Shown here: positions 36,199-45,508 of the stretch, one piece after another
Numbering within the stretch: position 1 is the stretch's first letter
Layout: each line of letters starts with the position of its first letter
Assembly: GCF_001667945.1 (NCBI RefSeq)
Contig: NZ_LZJK01000039.1
Coordinates: 62,001-126,000 of the forward strand
Direction of reading: 5' to 3'
DNA length: 64,000 nucleotides
Source: Mycolicibacter sinensis
GTDB taxonomy: Bacteria > Actinomycetota > Actinomycetes > Mycobacteriales > Mycobacteriaceae
Translations under genes and position numbers: made by a program
Notes under the pieces: generated by a model
What the model was told of the DNA's origin: nothing
The model's database searches: none
Seen by the model: the letters and a program-made list of their open reading frames with translations, nothing else

Positions 36199-37110
36199 CT
36201 ACTCATGCGGCGCGGCGACGGGGGCGGGAGCTTCGATGGGCGAGGCTTCGTCGTCGGGCAGTGGTGCGGCCGCCTCCCGCTTGGCCTTGCGCTTGTCGTG
36301 CAGCCGGGCGATCTGGATCGCGAGCTCCAGCAGCAGCGTCAGCGCTAGGCCCAGCGCGGTCATCGAGAAGGGATCGGAGCCCGGCGTGGCGACCGCCGCG
36401 AACGCGAACACTGCGAAGATCAACCCGCGCCGCCATGCGGCCAGCCGGGCGTAGCTGAGCACGCCGACCTGATTGAGCATCACGATCAGCAAGGGGAACT
36501 CGAAGCTGATCCCGAACACCAGCAGCAGGTTGATCAGGAAACCGAAATAGCGTTCGCCGGACAGCGCGGTCACCTGGACGTCGCTGCCGATGGTCAACAG
36601 AAAGCCCAGCGCTTTGGCCAGCACCAGATAAGCCAGGACGGCGCCGGTGACGAACAGCACGGCCGCCGACACGACGAACACCACCGCGAAGCGGCGCTCT
36701 TTGCGGTACAGCCCCGGTGTGATGAAGGCCCACAGCTGGTAGAACCAGATCGGGCAGGCCAGCACCACGCCGGCGGCGACAGCGACCTTGAGCCGGAGCA
36801 TGAACTGATCGAACGGCCCGGTGGCCAGCAGTCGGCAGTGCCCGTCAGAAGCGATCTGTGCTCGCGCGGAGTCGGGCAGCGCGCAATAGGGATGTCTTAG
36901 CCACTCGCCGAGGCTTTCCATCCCCAGGAAGCCGTGCGAGTACCAGGCGAACCCGAAGGCGGTGGTCACCGCGATCCCGGCCAGTGAGAGCAGCAACCGG
37001 GTGCGCAGTTCACGGATGTGGTCGACGAGCGACATCGTCCCGTCGGGATTGGTGCGGCTGCGCCGTTGGCGTGGGTCAAGCCGCTTGACGAAGCTGGTGG
37101 CACGCACCAT
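36199..37110 (-). CDS. tatC: Sec-independent protein translocase TatC
   Basis: This is the core receptor of the Tat pathway for folded proteins. It has about 303 residues with six helices. The N-terminal [14 protein letters not shown] motif and the [18 protein letters not shown] and [10 protein letters not shown] segments are diagnostic. It is closely similar to Rv2093c. Start choice is between GTG 37113, ATG 37110 and GTG 37107; ATG 37110 was taken. It is grouped with tatA and could serve the RRTFLR-signal lipoprotein in this window. Confidence 0.96.
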   Translation of the reverse strand: MVRATSFVKRLDPRQRRSRTNPDGTMSLVDHIRELRTRLLLSLAGIAVTTAFGFAWYSHGFLGMESLGEWLRHPYCALPDSARAQIASDGHCRLLATGPFDQFMLRLKVAVAAGVVLACPIWFYQLWAFITPGLYRKERRFAVVFVVSAAVLFVTGAVLAYLVLAKALGFLLTIGSDVQVTALSGERYFGFLINLLLVFGISFEFPLLIVMLNQVGVLSYARLAAWRRGLIFAVFAFAAVATPGSDPFSMTALGLALTLLLELAIQIARLHDKRKAKREAAAPLPDDEASPIEAPAPVAAPHE

Positions 37111-37143
37111 CACGGGGCGCTCGGGCGCTGCGGAGACGAGAGC

Positions 37144-37371
37144 CTAGGCCGACCGTGGGTCAGCCGGTGGCTCGACGCGTTCGGACTGTACTGGTGATGG
37201 CGTGGCAGATGGTTCCGCCTTGCTCTCGCCCTGCAGTTCGCGGATCTCGGATTTGAAGATTCGCAGCGACTTGCCGAGCGACCGTGCCGCGTCGGGGAGC
37301 CGCTTGGCGCCGAACAGCACGACCACTACGAGCAACAGGATTGCCCAGTGCCACGGACTGAGACTGCCCAC
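37144..37371 (-). CDS. tatA: Twin-arginine translocase subunit TatA
   Basis: This 75-residue pore-forming Tat subunit has one N-terminal helix ([27 protein letters not shown]), followed by the amphipathic helix with FGAKRLPD and a Pro/Glu-rich tail. GTG start. It is separated from tatC by about 33 bases and lies downstream of pafC, the same order as Rv2094c-Rv2093c. Confidence 0.96.
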   Translation of the reverse strand: MGSLSPWHWAILLLVVVVLFGAKRLPDAARSLGKSLRIFKSEIRELQGESKAEPSATPSPVQSERVEPPADPRSA

Positions 37372-37446
37372 TTCGGATACCTCCAGACGTCGCCTCGATG
37401 CTACCGCAGTACCGCAGGTCGGCCCGCCTCCGCGCAGCGCGGGCTG

Positions 37447-38406
37447 TTAGCCGGAGCCGGTACGTACCCCGCCATACACCGCCAGTGCGGCCGCCGCGGC
37501 ATCGCGCACCCGGGCCGCCAGCGACTCCGGCGCCACCACCTGCACCTCGTCGCCCATCCCCAGCAGCAGCCGGGTCAACCACTCGTGGGAGGCGTACGTC
37601 AGCTCCGCCTCGCGCCACCCGTCGGACAGCTCCGCCACCAGACGCATCGGGTAGTACTCGAACATCCACGCTGCTGAGGGCGCCACCCGCACGGTCGCGA
37701 CCGGCATCGACGGATCGGCATCGAACAACGACGTGTCGGTCTCAGCCTGCCGCGCCGGTTCCGGCGGCGTGGACGGCTCGTCGAGCACCTCGGCTCCGTC
37801 GATGCGGTCGAAGCGGAACAACCGCACACCGGCTGACTCGCGACACCAGGCCTCCAGGTAGCTGTGGTTGGCGATCAGCACCACCCGGATCGGGTCGACG
37901 ACCCGGTGCGACGAGGTGTCGCGCGAGGCGGCGTAGTAGTCGATGGCCAGGGCACGGTGGCGGCGCACGGCGTCGCGGACCACGTCGGCGGCCGCGTTGT
38001 CGTCGCCGGCGGCCTCGGAGGCTTCTTGCACCGCGGTGCCGGCGGCGTTCTCGATCTTGGCGATCGCGCTGCGGGCGGCCCGCGGGTCGACGATGCCGGG
38101 CATGTCGACCAGCGCCCGTAGCGCCATCAGCATGGCGGTGGCCTCGCGCGAGGTCAGCCGCAAGGGCCGATCCACTCCCGCGGATTCGTAGACGTCGATG
38201 CGGTCTTCGTAGAACGTCAGGTCGATCAGGTCCCCGGGCCCGTAACCGGGCAACCCGCACACCGCCAGCTGCTCCAGGTCGCTCTGCAACTGGCCCAGAC
38301 TCACCCCGAGTTCGGCGGCGGCCTGCTCTTTGGTGATGCCCGGGCGGGCCAGGAAATAGGGCACCATGTTGAGCAGCCGGACCAGCCGGGTCGACAGCGG
38401 GCTCAC
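37447..38406 (-). CDS. pafC: WYL-domain transcriptional regulator PafC
   Basis: This 319-residue partner of PafB forms the PafBC activator of the LexA-independent DNA damage response. It has an N-terminal winged HTH (RLVRLLNMVPYFLARPGITKEQAAAELGVS), a WYL domain (about 140-230, with VVLIANHSYLEAWC) and a C-terminal WCX domain. GTG at 38406 overlaps the pafB stop (GTGA). It is encoded beside pafA but is not itself part of pupylation. Confidence 0.95.
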   Translation of the reverse strand: MSPLSTRLVRLLNMVPYFLARPGITKEQAAAELGVSLGQLQSDLEQLAVCGLPGYGPGDLIDLTFYEDRIDVYESAGVDRPLRLTSREATAMLMALRALVDMPGIVDPRAARSAIAKIENAAGTAVQEASEAAGDDNAAADVVRDAVRRHRALAIDYYAASRDTSSHRVVDPIRVVLIANHSYLEAWCRESAGVRLFRFDRIDGAEVLDEPSTPPEPARQAETDTSLFDADPSMPVATVRVAPSAAWMFEYYPMRLVAELSDGWREAELTYASHEWLTRLLLGMGDEVQVVAPESLAARVRDAAAAALAVYGGVRTGSG

Positions 38407-39398
38407 GCCGGCACCCCCCGGGCGCAAGCGGTGAGGCGGGCCACCACGTCGTCGCGCAGCGTGGGCGGGTCCAGGACGACGGCGTCGGCCCCATGCCCGG
38501 CGATCTCCCGGGCCAGCCGGTCGTGGGTGCCGATGTCGACGCCGATGACGTCGCCGTCGCGGCCGGCTAACGCCTCGCGGCCCAGTACCGTGCCGGCTCG
38601 GCGCAGCGCCACGGCCCGACCGTCGGCGACCCAGATACGCGCCTGCAGACCACTGGGAGCCTCCCCTACGGCGGCCGCGACGATCTGGCGCAGATCGGCG
38701 GTGTCGGGGCGGGTGACCGCGCCCGGCGGCCCGATCGGTGTGACATCGTCGGCGATCCGCGACATCCGGAAGGTGCGTACCGCATCGCGGTCGCGGTCGT
38801 GGCCCACCAGGTACCAGCGTCCGCCGTGGGTGACCACCCCCCACGGCTCCACGGTGCGGGTGCTGTAGGGCGCCACCGGTGACGGGCGATGGCCGAACTG
38901 CACGGCCTGCCCCGCCTGGACGGCGTCCATCAGCGCCCGCAGCGCCGGCTCGGCGCGATGGATGCCCGGCAGCGCCGCCGGCGGGGCAACCAGCACGTCG
39001 GCGCGGTCCGCGTCCACGTCGACACCGGCGGCCTGCAGTTTGGTCACCGCGCCCTGGGCGTTGGCGCGCAACTCCGGCGACTGCCACAGCTGGACGGCGA
39101 CCGCGACCGCGGCCGCTTCTTCGTGGGTGAGTTCGATCGCGGGCAGCGCGTAGGCCTCGGGGTTGATCCGGTAGCCCTCGACCGGGTCCAGACCCGACAC
39201 TTTCCCGGTCTCCAGCGGAATGCCCAGGTCACGCAGCTCGTTCTTGTCGCGCTCGAACATCCGGGAGAAGGCGTCGAGGTTCTGGGTGCTGTCGTAGCCC
39301 GCGACGTTGGTGCGGATCTTCTCCGCGGTGAGGTAACCGCGAGTGGACAGCAACGCGATGACCAGGTTCAAGAGCCGTTCGACTTTGGCGGTCGCCAT
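38403..39398 (-). CDS. pafB: WYL-domain transcriptional regulator PafB
   Basis: This 331-residue protein has an N-terminal HTH (KVERLLNLVIALLSTRGYLTAEKI), a WYL domain with WGVVTHGGRWYLVGHDRDRDAVRTFR (about 195-220) and a WCX C-terminus. With PafC it activates many mycobacterial DNA-repair genes in response to single-stranded DNA. It lies 18 bases after pafA on the same strand. Confidence 0.95.
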   Translation of the reverse strand: MATAKVERLLNLVIALLSTRGYLTAEKIRTNVAGYDSTQNLDAFSRMFERDKNELRDLGIPLETGKVSGLDPVEGYRINPEAYALPAIELTHEEAAAVAVAVQLWQSPELRANAQGAVTKLQAAGVDVDADRADVLVAPPAALPGIHRAEPALRALMDAVQAGQAVQFGHRPSPVAPYSTRTVEPWGVVTHGGRWYLVGHDRDRDAVRTFRMSRIADDVTPIGPPGAVTRPDTADLRQIVAAAVGEAPSGLQARIWVADGRAVALRRAGTVLGREALAGRDGDVIGVDIGTHDRLAREIAGHGADAVVLDPPTLRDDVVARLTACARGVPA

Positions 39399-39416
39399 GA
39401 GAAGAGAGGATAGGCG

Positions 39417-40775
39417 CTACATACTGGCGATCAGGCGTTTGACCCGCTCGTCAACGGACCGGAACGGGTCCTTGCACAGCACGGTGCGCTGGGCCTGATC
39501 GTTGAGCTTGAGGTGCACCCAGTCGACGGTGAAGTCGCGTCCGGCCGCCTGTGCGGCACTGATGAATTCACCGCGCAGCTTGGCCCGGGTGGTCTGCGGC
39601 GGGGTGTCGACCGCCTCGTCGACCTCCTCGTCGGTGGTGACCCGGGCGGCCAGGCCTTTGCGCTGCAGCAGATCGAACACGCCGCGGCCGCGTTTGATGT
39701 CGTGATAGGCCAGATCCAGCTGGGCGATCTTCGGGTCCGACAGCTCCATGTCGTAGCGATCCTGGTAGCGCTGGAACAGCTTTCGCTTGATCACCCAGTC
39801 GATCTCGGTGTCCACCTTGGCGAAATCCTGGGTTTCCACGGCGTCGAGCTGGCGGCCCCACAAGTCGATGACCTGCTCGAGCTGCGGGTTGCTGGCCCGC
39901 GTCCGCACGTACTCCACGGCCCGCCCGAAGTATTCGCGTTGGATGTCCAGGGCGCCGGCTTGGCGTCCCCCGGCCAGCCGCACCGGCCGGCGACCGGTGA
40001 CGTCGTGGCTGACCTCGCGGATCGCCCGGATGGGGTTGTCCAGCGAGAAGTCGCGGAAGGGCACGCCGGCCTCGATCATCTCCAGCACCAGCGCCGCGCT
40101 GCCGACCTTGAGCAGGGTCGAGGTCTCCGACATGTTGGAGTCGCCGACGATGACATGCAGCCGGCGGTACTTCTCGGCGTCGGCGTGCGGCTCGTCGCGG
40201 GTGTTGATGATCGGGCGGGAGCGGGTGGTCGCGCTGGAGACGCCCTCCCAGATGTGTTCGGCGCGCTGCGACAAGCAGAACGTGGCGGCCTTGGGGGTCT
40301 GCAGCACCTTGCCGGCGCCGCAGATCAGCTGGCGGGTCACCAGGAACGGCAGCAGCACATCGGAGATCCGGGAGAACTCTCCGGCCCGCACGATCAGATA
40401 GTTCTCGTGGCAGCCGTAGGAGTTACCGGCCGAGTCGGTGTTGTTCTTGAACAGGTAGATGTCGCCGCCGATGCCCTCATCGGCCAGCCGCTGCTCGGCA
40501 TCGATGAGCAGGTCTTCGAGCACCCGTTCACCGGCCCGGTCGTGGGTGACCAGCTGGGTCAGGTTGTCGCACTCGGCGGTGGCGTACTCGGGATGGCTGC
40601 CGACATCCAGGTATAACCGAGCGCCGTTGCGCAGGAAGACATTCGAACTACGGCCCCACGACACCACCCGGCGGAACAGGTACCGCGCCACCTCGTCGGG
40701 CGACAGGCGCCGGTGGCCGTGGAAGGTGCAGGTGACACCGAACTCGGTCTCGATGCCCATGATTCTGCGCTGCAC
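39417..40775 (-). CDS. pafA: Pup--protein ligase PafA
   Basis: This 452-residue ligase (same length as Rv2097c) forms isopeptide bonds between the Pup C-terminal Glu and substrate lysines, marking them for the mycobacterial proteasome. It belongs to the glutamine-synthetase-like carboxylate-amine ligases; [15 protein letters not shown] and the [12 protein letters not shown] loop form the ATP/Mg site. GTG start. pup, dop and the proteasome genes are not in this window; the usual upstream neighbours are replaced by pdtaR. Confidence 0.96.
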   Translation of the reverse strand: MQRRIMGIETEFGVTCTFHGHRRLSPDEVARYLFRRVVSWGRSSNVFLRNGARLYLDVGSHPEYATAECDNLTQLVTHDRAGERVLEDLLIDAEQRLADEGIGGDIYLFKNNTDSAGNSYGCHENYLIVRAGEFSRISDVLLPFLVTRQLICGAGKVLQTPKAATFCLSQRAEHIWEGVSSATTRSRPIINTRDEPHADAEKYRRLHVIVGDSNMSETSTLLKVGSAALVLEMIEAGVPFRDFSLDNPIRAIREVSHDVTGRRPVRLAGGRQAGALDIQREYFGRAVEYVRTRASNPQLEQVIDLWGRQLDAVETQDFAKVDTEIDWVIKRKLFQRYQDRYDMELSDPKIAQLDLAYHDIKRGRGVFDLLQRKGLAARVTTDEEVDEAVDTPPQTTRAKLRGEFISAAQAAGRDFTVDWVHLKLNDQAQRTVLCKDPFRSVDERVKRLIASM

Positions 40776-40812
40776 GTCATCGAGCGTAGCCGTTGAGCAA
40801 CCGCAACGGTGG

Positions 40813-41436
40813 TCAGGCCGGGGGGTTCGCCGCCGTGTCGAGGGTTTCCAGGACCACCTCGGCCACCTGCCGCATGGTGGTCCGCTTGTCCATCGCCGCC
40901 CGCTGAATCCACTTGAACGCTTCGGGCTCGCTCAGTCCCTGCTTGGCCTGCAGCAGGCCCTTGGCCCGCTCGATGAGCTTGCGCGTTGCCAGTTGCTCCG
41001 ACAGGGTGCTGACTTCGCGTTCCAGCGCGGCGATCTCCTCGGAGCGGCTGACTGCCAACTCGATGGCCGGGACCAGGTCACCAGCGGTGAAGGGCTTGAC
41101 CAGATAGGCCATCGCCCCGGCGTCGCGGGCCCGTTCCACCAGGTCGCGCTGGCTGAACGCGGTGAGCATGACGATCGGCGCGATGCGTTTGCCGGCGATC
41201 TCCGAGGCCGCGTCGATGCCGTCGCGGCGCGGCATCTTCACGTCGAGGATCACCAGGTCCGGGCGCAGCAGCTCGGCCAGCTCCACGGCCTCCTGGCCGT
41301 CGCAGGCCTCGCCGACCACTTCGTAGCCCTCTTCCCGCAGCATTTCGGCGAGATCCAGCCGGATCAGCGCCTCGTCCTCGGCGATCAGGACCCGGCGGGC
41401 AGGGCGCGCGGCGCTCTCGGATGTCGACGCAGTCAC
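40813..41436 (-). CDS. pdtaR: ANTAR-domain response regulator PdtaR
   Basis: This is a two-component response regulator of 207 residues. The receiver domain (residues about 15-130) has the phosphoacceptor Asp in [13 protein letters not shown], Thr in MLTAFSQ and Lys in YLVKPF. The C-terminal ANTAR RNA-binding domain (about 145-205, [33 protein letters not shown]) acts as an antiterminator. GTG at 41436 gives the Rv1626-like start. Its kinase PdtaS is not in the window. Confidence 0.95.
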   Translation of the reverse strand: MTASTSESAARPARRVLIAEDEALIRLDLAEMLREEGYEVVGEACDGQEAVELAELLRPDLVILDVKMPRRDGIDAASEIAGKRIAPIVMLTAFSQRDLVERARDAGAMAYLVKPFTAGDLVPAIELAVSRSEEIAALEREVSTLSEQLATRKLIERAKGLLQAKQGLSEPEAFKWIQRAAMDKRTTMRQVAEVVLETLDTAANPPA

Positions 41437-41517
41437 CACCCCATTCTGTCGCGGCTGGCGGCCGCGGCAACCCCGCGGGGCATCGTCTAAGGTGGAGACC
41501 CGCGCCCAAGCGCTTAC

Positions 41518-41591
41518 GCCCTCGTATCCCAACTGGCAGAGGAAACGGATTCAAAACCCGTACAGTGTGAGTTCGAATCTCACCGAGGGCA
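41518..41591 (+). tRNA. tRNA-Leu (anticodon CAA), short variable arm
   Basis: The acceptor stem GCCCTCG pairs with CGAGGGC. The anticodon loop TTCAAAA gives CAA, reading the UUG leucine codon. The T-arm is GTGAG-TTCGAAT-CTCAC. The D stem TCC/GGA is short. The anticodon stem ACGGA/CCCGT carries an A-C mismatch next to the loop. The variable region is only five bases (ACAGT), while leucine tRNAs normally have a long variable arm. Discriminator A is followed by CCCA, so CCA is not encoded exactly. Confidence 0.9.
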
Positions 41592-43850
41592 CCCACAGGA
41601 ACCAGCAGGTCGGGCAGTCTCATTGCGGGCGCCTCAGCCGGCGGGTCACACCCAGCAATCAGACGTTGGCGGGGTCCGCATTAAGCGGCCGGACCGAGCG
41701 CTGGGTCGGTTGCCGTGATGAAGTCGATCACTAGCCGCATTCCCGGCGGTTCGTATGCGGCATCAACCATTTGGTCCACGATGACGTTGCGGAACCCCTC
41801 GTAGCTGCCGGCACCGGACAGCTCCCGAGCGGCGAAGCGCTGCAAGATGGACCGGCCAGGTATTTCGCTCACCCATGTGCCGTTCTCAAGAGCGGCCTCG
41901 AAGTCACCTCTGATGGCCGCTGCATGCTCCTGAAGGAACGTCATGTCGATGGTGCCTCGGGCATCGTTTAGACGGCCGAATGTCGCCTCGACCGAGGCAA
42001 TGAGCGCTTCTGCCGCGTCTTGCTTGTTAGGGTCGCCGCCGAGTTTCACCGACGATACGATCCTGTCGTTCACAATTTTCCTCAGCCTGGTGACGACAAG
42101 TCCTGGTAAAACATCCCTTGCTGCACCTACGAGCGCTTCTGTGACCTGGTCGTCGGAATCGAACTTTGGACGTCCCAAGAGAACACCGACAGCCTCGCGG
42201 ACAAAACGGGGCTCTAACAGGTAGTTCTCGATGTGGTAGGCATCCCAGCTTAAGTGGTGGGCACCTTGCGGCGACGATTCCCATGGTGCTGAATCTCTAT
42301 CGGTAACGGCGAAAAATCTTCTAGCCAAACCTACCCGCTCGGCAGTGTGCGCCAGAACCTCATAGAGATCTCGAACACGTTGTTTACTGCCGCCGCTCAC
42401 AAGATTTGCGCTCTTCGCGAAATTTGGAAAGAGCTTTTCAGTAATCCGCACATCAGTGTCAGTATCGCCGCCGCCCTCGAATAGCACCACCTTTCCTTGC
42501 GGGCGGTACATCGCGAGGTCGCCAACAAGATCTATGGTTGCACGTTCTAACTCGTTGTGTGCCGTAATTGGCACGGCTTGATTGTCTGCGAAGTCCTCAG
42601 TATCGGCCGCAGTCATATGGAATACGCTGTAGTTGGGGTTCCCAACAGCTTGACGGAGCAATGCGTCCGAGTGGGTGACAAGCCATAATTGATTATCCCT
42701 CGCCTTGCCCAGGTGCTTGTGATAGAAGTCGGGAAATCCGCGTAGAAGGCCAGGGTTTAGATGTAACTCCGGCTCATCTAGCAGTATCATCGAATTTCGA
42801 GGCGTCGAATTGCGTAGCCAAAGATAGCCGTAGAGTACTTCTTTTTCCCCTGAACTGAGTTCGTTGATGTCGTGCACTTGCCCGCCTCTGGTGCGCACGG
42901 GGAACTTCAGTCCGCCGTTAGGATCCGGTTCGACTCCCAAATATTTTTTGTCAGGGAAGAATGTCTGAAACAGTTCTTTGAGCGTTTCGTTCAGATCCGA
43001 TTGACCGGATGGCGCGCCGGACTCTCGCGAAATCAAGTCACGGATATATGTCGTGGCCAACTGGGTCTTGACGTTGGCGTATTTCTGTTGCCAATTATAT
43101 AGGGACTGCTGTCTGCGTTGCGAATCGATATGCTTCGCGTCTAAATTGACCTCGCCGATGGCTTCTCGCTGATAGGCGCGCGAAGCGCTATGATACTCAA
43201 TTACGCCCAAGTGATCTGGCGCGTATGTCTGAAAGATCATTTCCACAATAAAATTTGGGGTGTGCAAAAGCTTCAGGTCGGAGCCAATGGTGAGAGATAT
43301 GTGGTGTTCGGGTTCCGTAAGCGTTTGGCGTAGCGCGAGCGCAAGAGATACGATATTCCGCTGGGCAGCCTCACCATGTTGACGAAATTGAGTTGCCACG
43401 GCTGGGGAAAAGGCAGCGCTTGGTATTGGCTGTCCGATTGCTAAGGCCCAGGCGGCAGGTTCTACTACCCGCTCCGCATTAGCATCGAGGTAATCTTTCT
43501 CCGAATCATGCAGTTCAATGGTGGCGGCGATATGCACTGGCTTTTCCGGGTCGCGAAAGAGTCGCCTGAACTGCTCACGATCGTTCATGTCAATTTGAAA
43601 TTCGCCGAACCACTGCATCCATTCTGCGCCATCGTATCCACCATAGATAGATTTGAGCAGTCGAATTGCATCGAATACGCACGATTTCCCACAGCCGTTA
43701 GGCCCCGCGATAAGTATGAAATCTGTTAAGTCATCGATGCCAAGTCTACGAATAGCTTTAAAATTTTGTATGTGCAACTTGCTGAATCTCATAAGTCCTA
43801 ACCCACGTAGGCGCGCACCGCTGTAGTCGACGACTCAAGAGTAGGCGAAG
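41592..43850. other. AT-richer insert beside tRNA-Leu (putative defence island)
   Basis: This stretch begins at the tRNA 3' end and ends inside ynfA. It is visibly poorer in G+C than both flanks and uses codons such as AGA, ATA, TTT and AAA that are rare in the neighbouring genes. It contains a single large gene plus an 89-base gap after the tRNA. No integrase, transposase or tRNA 3'-end duplication was found. The left limit is uncertain because the gap after the tRNA is GC-rich. Confidence 0.65.
41681..43792 (-). CDS. AAA15-type ATPase fused to a DUF4435/TOPRIM-like domain (PARIS-like defence protein)
   Basis: This is a 703-residue two-domain protein. The N-terminal SMC/ABC-like ATPase (AAA15/21) has Walker A GPNGCGKS (30-37), signature LSSGEKE (312-318), Walker [12 protein letters not shown] (335-345) and H-loop THS (373-375). 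The C-terminal part (about 430-530) has [10 protein letters not shown] with Glu439, AVTDRD with Asp498 and Asp500, and [10 protein letters not shown], the DUF4435 pattern that resembles a TOPRIM nuclease. AriA (ATPase) and AriB (DUF4435) form the PARIS antiphage system, and fused forms are known. Here a phage-triggered toxin effector is inferred. An OLD-type nuclease is the main alternative. Composition is foreign to the region. Confidence 0.72.
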   Translation of the reverse strand: MRFSKLHIQNFKAIRRLGIDDLTDFILIAGPNGCGKSCVFDAIRLLKSIYGGYDGAEWMQWFGEFQIDMNDREQFRRLFRDPEKPVHIAATIELHDSEKDYLDANAERVVEPAAWALAIGQPIPSAAFSPAVATQFRQHGEAAQRNIVSLALALRQTLTEPEHHISLTIGSDLKLLHTPNFIVEMIFQTYAPDHLGVIEYHSASRAYQREAIGEVNLDAKHIDSQRRQQSLYNWQQKYANVKTQLATTYIRDLISRESGAPSGQSDLNETLKELFQTFFPDKKYLGVEPDPNGGLKFPVRTRGGQVHDINELSSGEKEVLYGYLWLRNSTPRNSMILLDEPELHLNPGLLRGFPDFYHKHLGKARDNQLWLVTHSDALLRQAVGNPNYSVFHMTAADTEDFADNQAVPITAHNELERATIDLVGDLAMYRPQGKVVLFEGGGDTDTDVRITEKLFPNFAKSANLVSGGSKQRVRDLYEVLAHTAERVGLARRFFAVTDRDSAPWESSPQGAHHLSWDAYHIENYLLEPRFVREAVGVLLGRPKFDSDDQVTEALVGAARDVLPGLVVTRLRKIVNDRIVSSVKLGGDPNKQDAAEALIASVEATFGRLNDARGTIDMTFLQEHAAAIRGDFEAALENGTWVSEIPGRSILQRFAARELSGAGSYEGFRNVIVDQMVDAAYEPPGMRLVIDFITATDPALGPAA

Positions 43851-44066
43851 ACCTGCGATGAAGACGCCTCCGTAGGCGGCCAGGATCCGGCCGAAGTGGG
43901 CGTCGGGCTGCCACGTCGCCACGAACCCGTACAACCCCAGGGCGATCACCCCGGCCCCGGCCCACAGCAGGCCGCGTTGTTCACGCACCCCCTGCCACAC
44001 CAGCCAGGCGCCGCCGATCTCGGCGACGGCGGCGAGCACGAACAGCGCGATCGAACGCAGCACCAT
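43758..44066 (-). pseudogene. ynfA: Truncated YnfA/UPF0060 membrane protein
   Basis: Residues 1-72 match the UPF0060/YnfA family of small four-helix membrane proteins ([47 protein letters not shown]). The family then continues with a fourth helix to about residue 110. Here the frame instead runs into 30 unrelated residues ([12 protein letters not shown]...) and stops inside the start of the ATPase gene. The break falls near 43850. The last helix is lost, so function is doubtful. Confidence 0.8.
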
Positions 44067-44132
44067 GGCCCCCGACGTTAGCCGCCCGGTGAAACCGCCA
44101 ACTGCGCAGCTCACCGGATTAGGCTGTCGATT

Positions 44133-45440
44133 GTGACCGTCAAGCGGTTCCTGGCGGTGCCGGCCGAGGCCCAGGGCCCCTACCGGCACTCGCACTGCAT
44201 ACCGGCCCGCACCCGGCATTACGCGGCGCGGCTGTCGCAGCGGCTGCGGATCCTCAAGGTCTCCGCCGGGCTGGCTGCGATCATCAGTGCGGGCTTCGGG
44301 CTGCTGGAGATCTGGGCCGATCCCACCTATTGGTGGATCGGTGCGCTCAATCTGATCGCCGCCGCCGCCTTCGTGCTGACCCCGCTGCTCTACCACTACG
44401 GCGAGCTGATCGCGCCCCTGACATTCGTCGGCATCGCCTACCTGACGACGTTCGTGATCTGCTGGGTGGTCGGGACCGGCTCGGGCATCCAGTTCTACTT
44501 CCTGGCGTCGGCATCGATCAGCGTGCTCATCCTCGGCGTCGACCGGATCACATTGGCCGCCGTCGTGGCAGGCCTCGGCGCCGCGCTGACGATCGCCCTG
44601 CAGTTCCTGGTCCCTGCCGACAAGCTGAATCAGCCGGCCTGGCTGCACAACCTGTCCTTCGCGCTGGTGGTGGTCTCGGCGTGCTTCATGGTGGTCGCCA
44701 CGGTCTGGTTCGCGCTGCGCGAGATAGCGCACGCCGAAGCGGCGATGGAGGCCGAGTACGAACGTTCCGAAGCGCTGTTGGCCAACATCTTGCCCACGGC
44801 GGTCGCCGACCGGCTGAAGAACCCGGCCGTCGACGTGATCGCTGACAGCTATCCGGACGCCTCGGTGCTGTTCGCCGATATCGCCGACTTCACCCGGCGG
44901 GCCAGCCAGACCGATCCGGGCCGGCTGGTCGAATTCCTCAACGAGCTCTACACCGGTCTCGACCGGCTCGTCGACGCGCATGGGCTGGAGAAGATCAAGA
45001 CCAGCGGCGACTCCTACATGGTGGTCAGCGGCGTGCCCGAGCCGAGACCGGATCACCTGCATGCGCTGGCGCGGCTGGCGCTCGACATCGCCGACACCGT
45101 CGCCGAACTGCGCGATCCGCTGAGCCGACCGGTGTCGCTGCGGATCGGGCTGGCCGCCGGGCCGGTGGTCGCCGGGGTGGTCGGCAATCGCCGGTTTTTC
45201 TACGACGTGTGGGGCGATGCGGTGAACCTGGCCTCCCGGATGGAGTCCACCGGCGTCGCGAACCGTATCCAGGTACCGCGGGAGGTCCACGAGCGGTTGA
45301 GCAGTGATTTCGTGTTCGAGGAACGCGGCGACGTCGACGTCAAGGGCAAGGGCGTCATGCATACCTGGTTCCTGGTGGGTGCGCGCCGGCCCGCCGCGCA
45401 CGGTCCGGCGGCCCGGTCGCTGTCGGTCCCTGCGCGCTGA
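44133..45440 (+). CDS. cya: Membrane-bound class III adenylate cyclase, counterpart of Rv1625c
   Basis: This 435-residue cyclase has about six N-terminal helices (residues 45-195), a coiled linker ([25 protein letters not shown]) and a class III catalytic domain. The metal aspartates are in FADIADFT and SGDSYMVV, the substrate Lys is in [10 protein letters not shown], and the transition-state Asn/Arg are in [10 protein letters not shown]. All key residues are present, so it should make cAMP as a homodimer. GTG start with TAGGCT seven bases upstream (44120-44125), so leaderless initiation is likely. Confidence 0.95.
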   Translation: MTVKRFLAVPAEAQGPYRHSHCIPARTRHYAARLSQRLRILKVSAGLAAIISAGFGLLEIWADPTYWWIGALNLIAAAAFVLTPLLYHYGELIAPLTFVGIAYLTTFVICWVVGTGSGIQFYFLASASISVLILGVDRITLAAVVAGLGAALTIALQFLVPADKLNQPAWLHNLSFALVVVSACFMVVATVWFALREIAHAEAAMEAEYERSEALLANILPTAVADRLKNPAVDVIADSYPDASVLFADIADFTRRASQTDPGRLVEFLNELYTGLDRLVDAHGLEKIKTSGDSYMVVSGVPEPRPDHLHALARLALDIADTVAELRDPLSRPVSLRIGLAAGPVVAGVVGNRRFFYDVWGDAVNLASRMESTGVANRIQVPREVHERLSSDFVFEERGDVDVKGKGVMHTWFLVGARRPAAHGPAARSLSVPAR

Positions 45441-45508
45441 CCTGGGGACGCGACCGGCTTCTTCGGTAGGGTGCCGAATCAGGGTGTCCCACGACGCAGA
45501 GGAGCGTG

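Noticed and set aside
37447..39087. Long minus-strand frame including pafC
   Set aside because: The extra N-terminal part is out of frame with pafB and lacks similarity; the true start is GTG 38406 overlapping the pafB stop.
41592..43860. Integrase or insertion sequence at the island
   Set aside because: No recombinase motif, terminal inverted repeats or target duplication could be found in this stretch.
43758..45401. Long minus-strand frame including ynfA
   Set aside because: Only the part from 44066 down resembles a protein; the upstream part is antisense to the cyclase.
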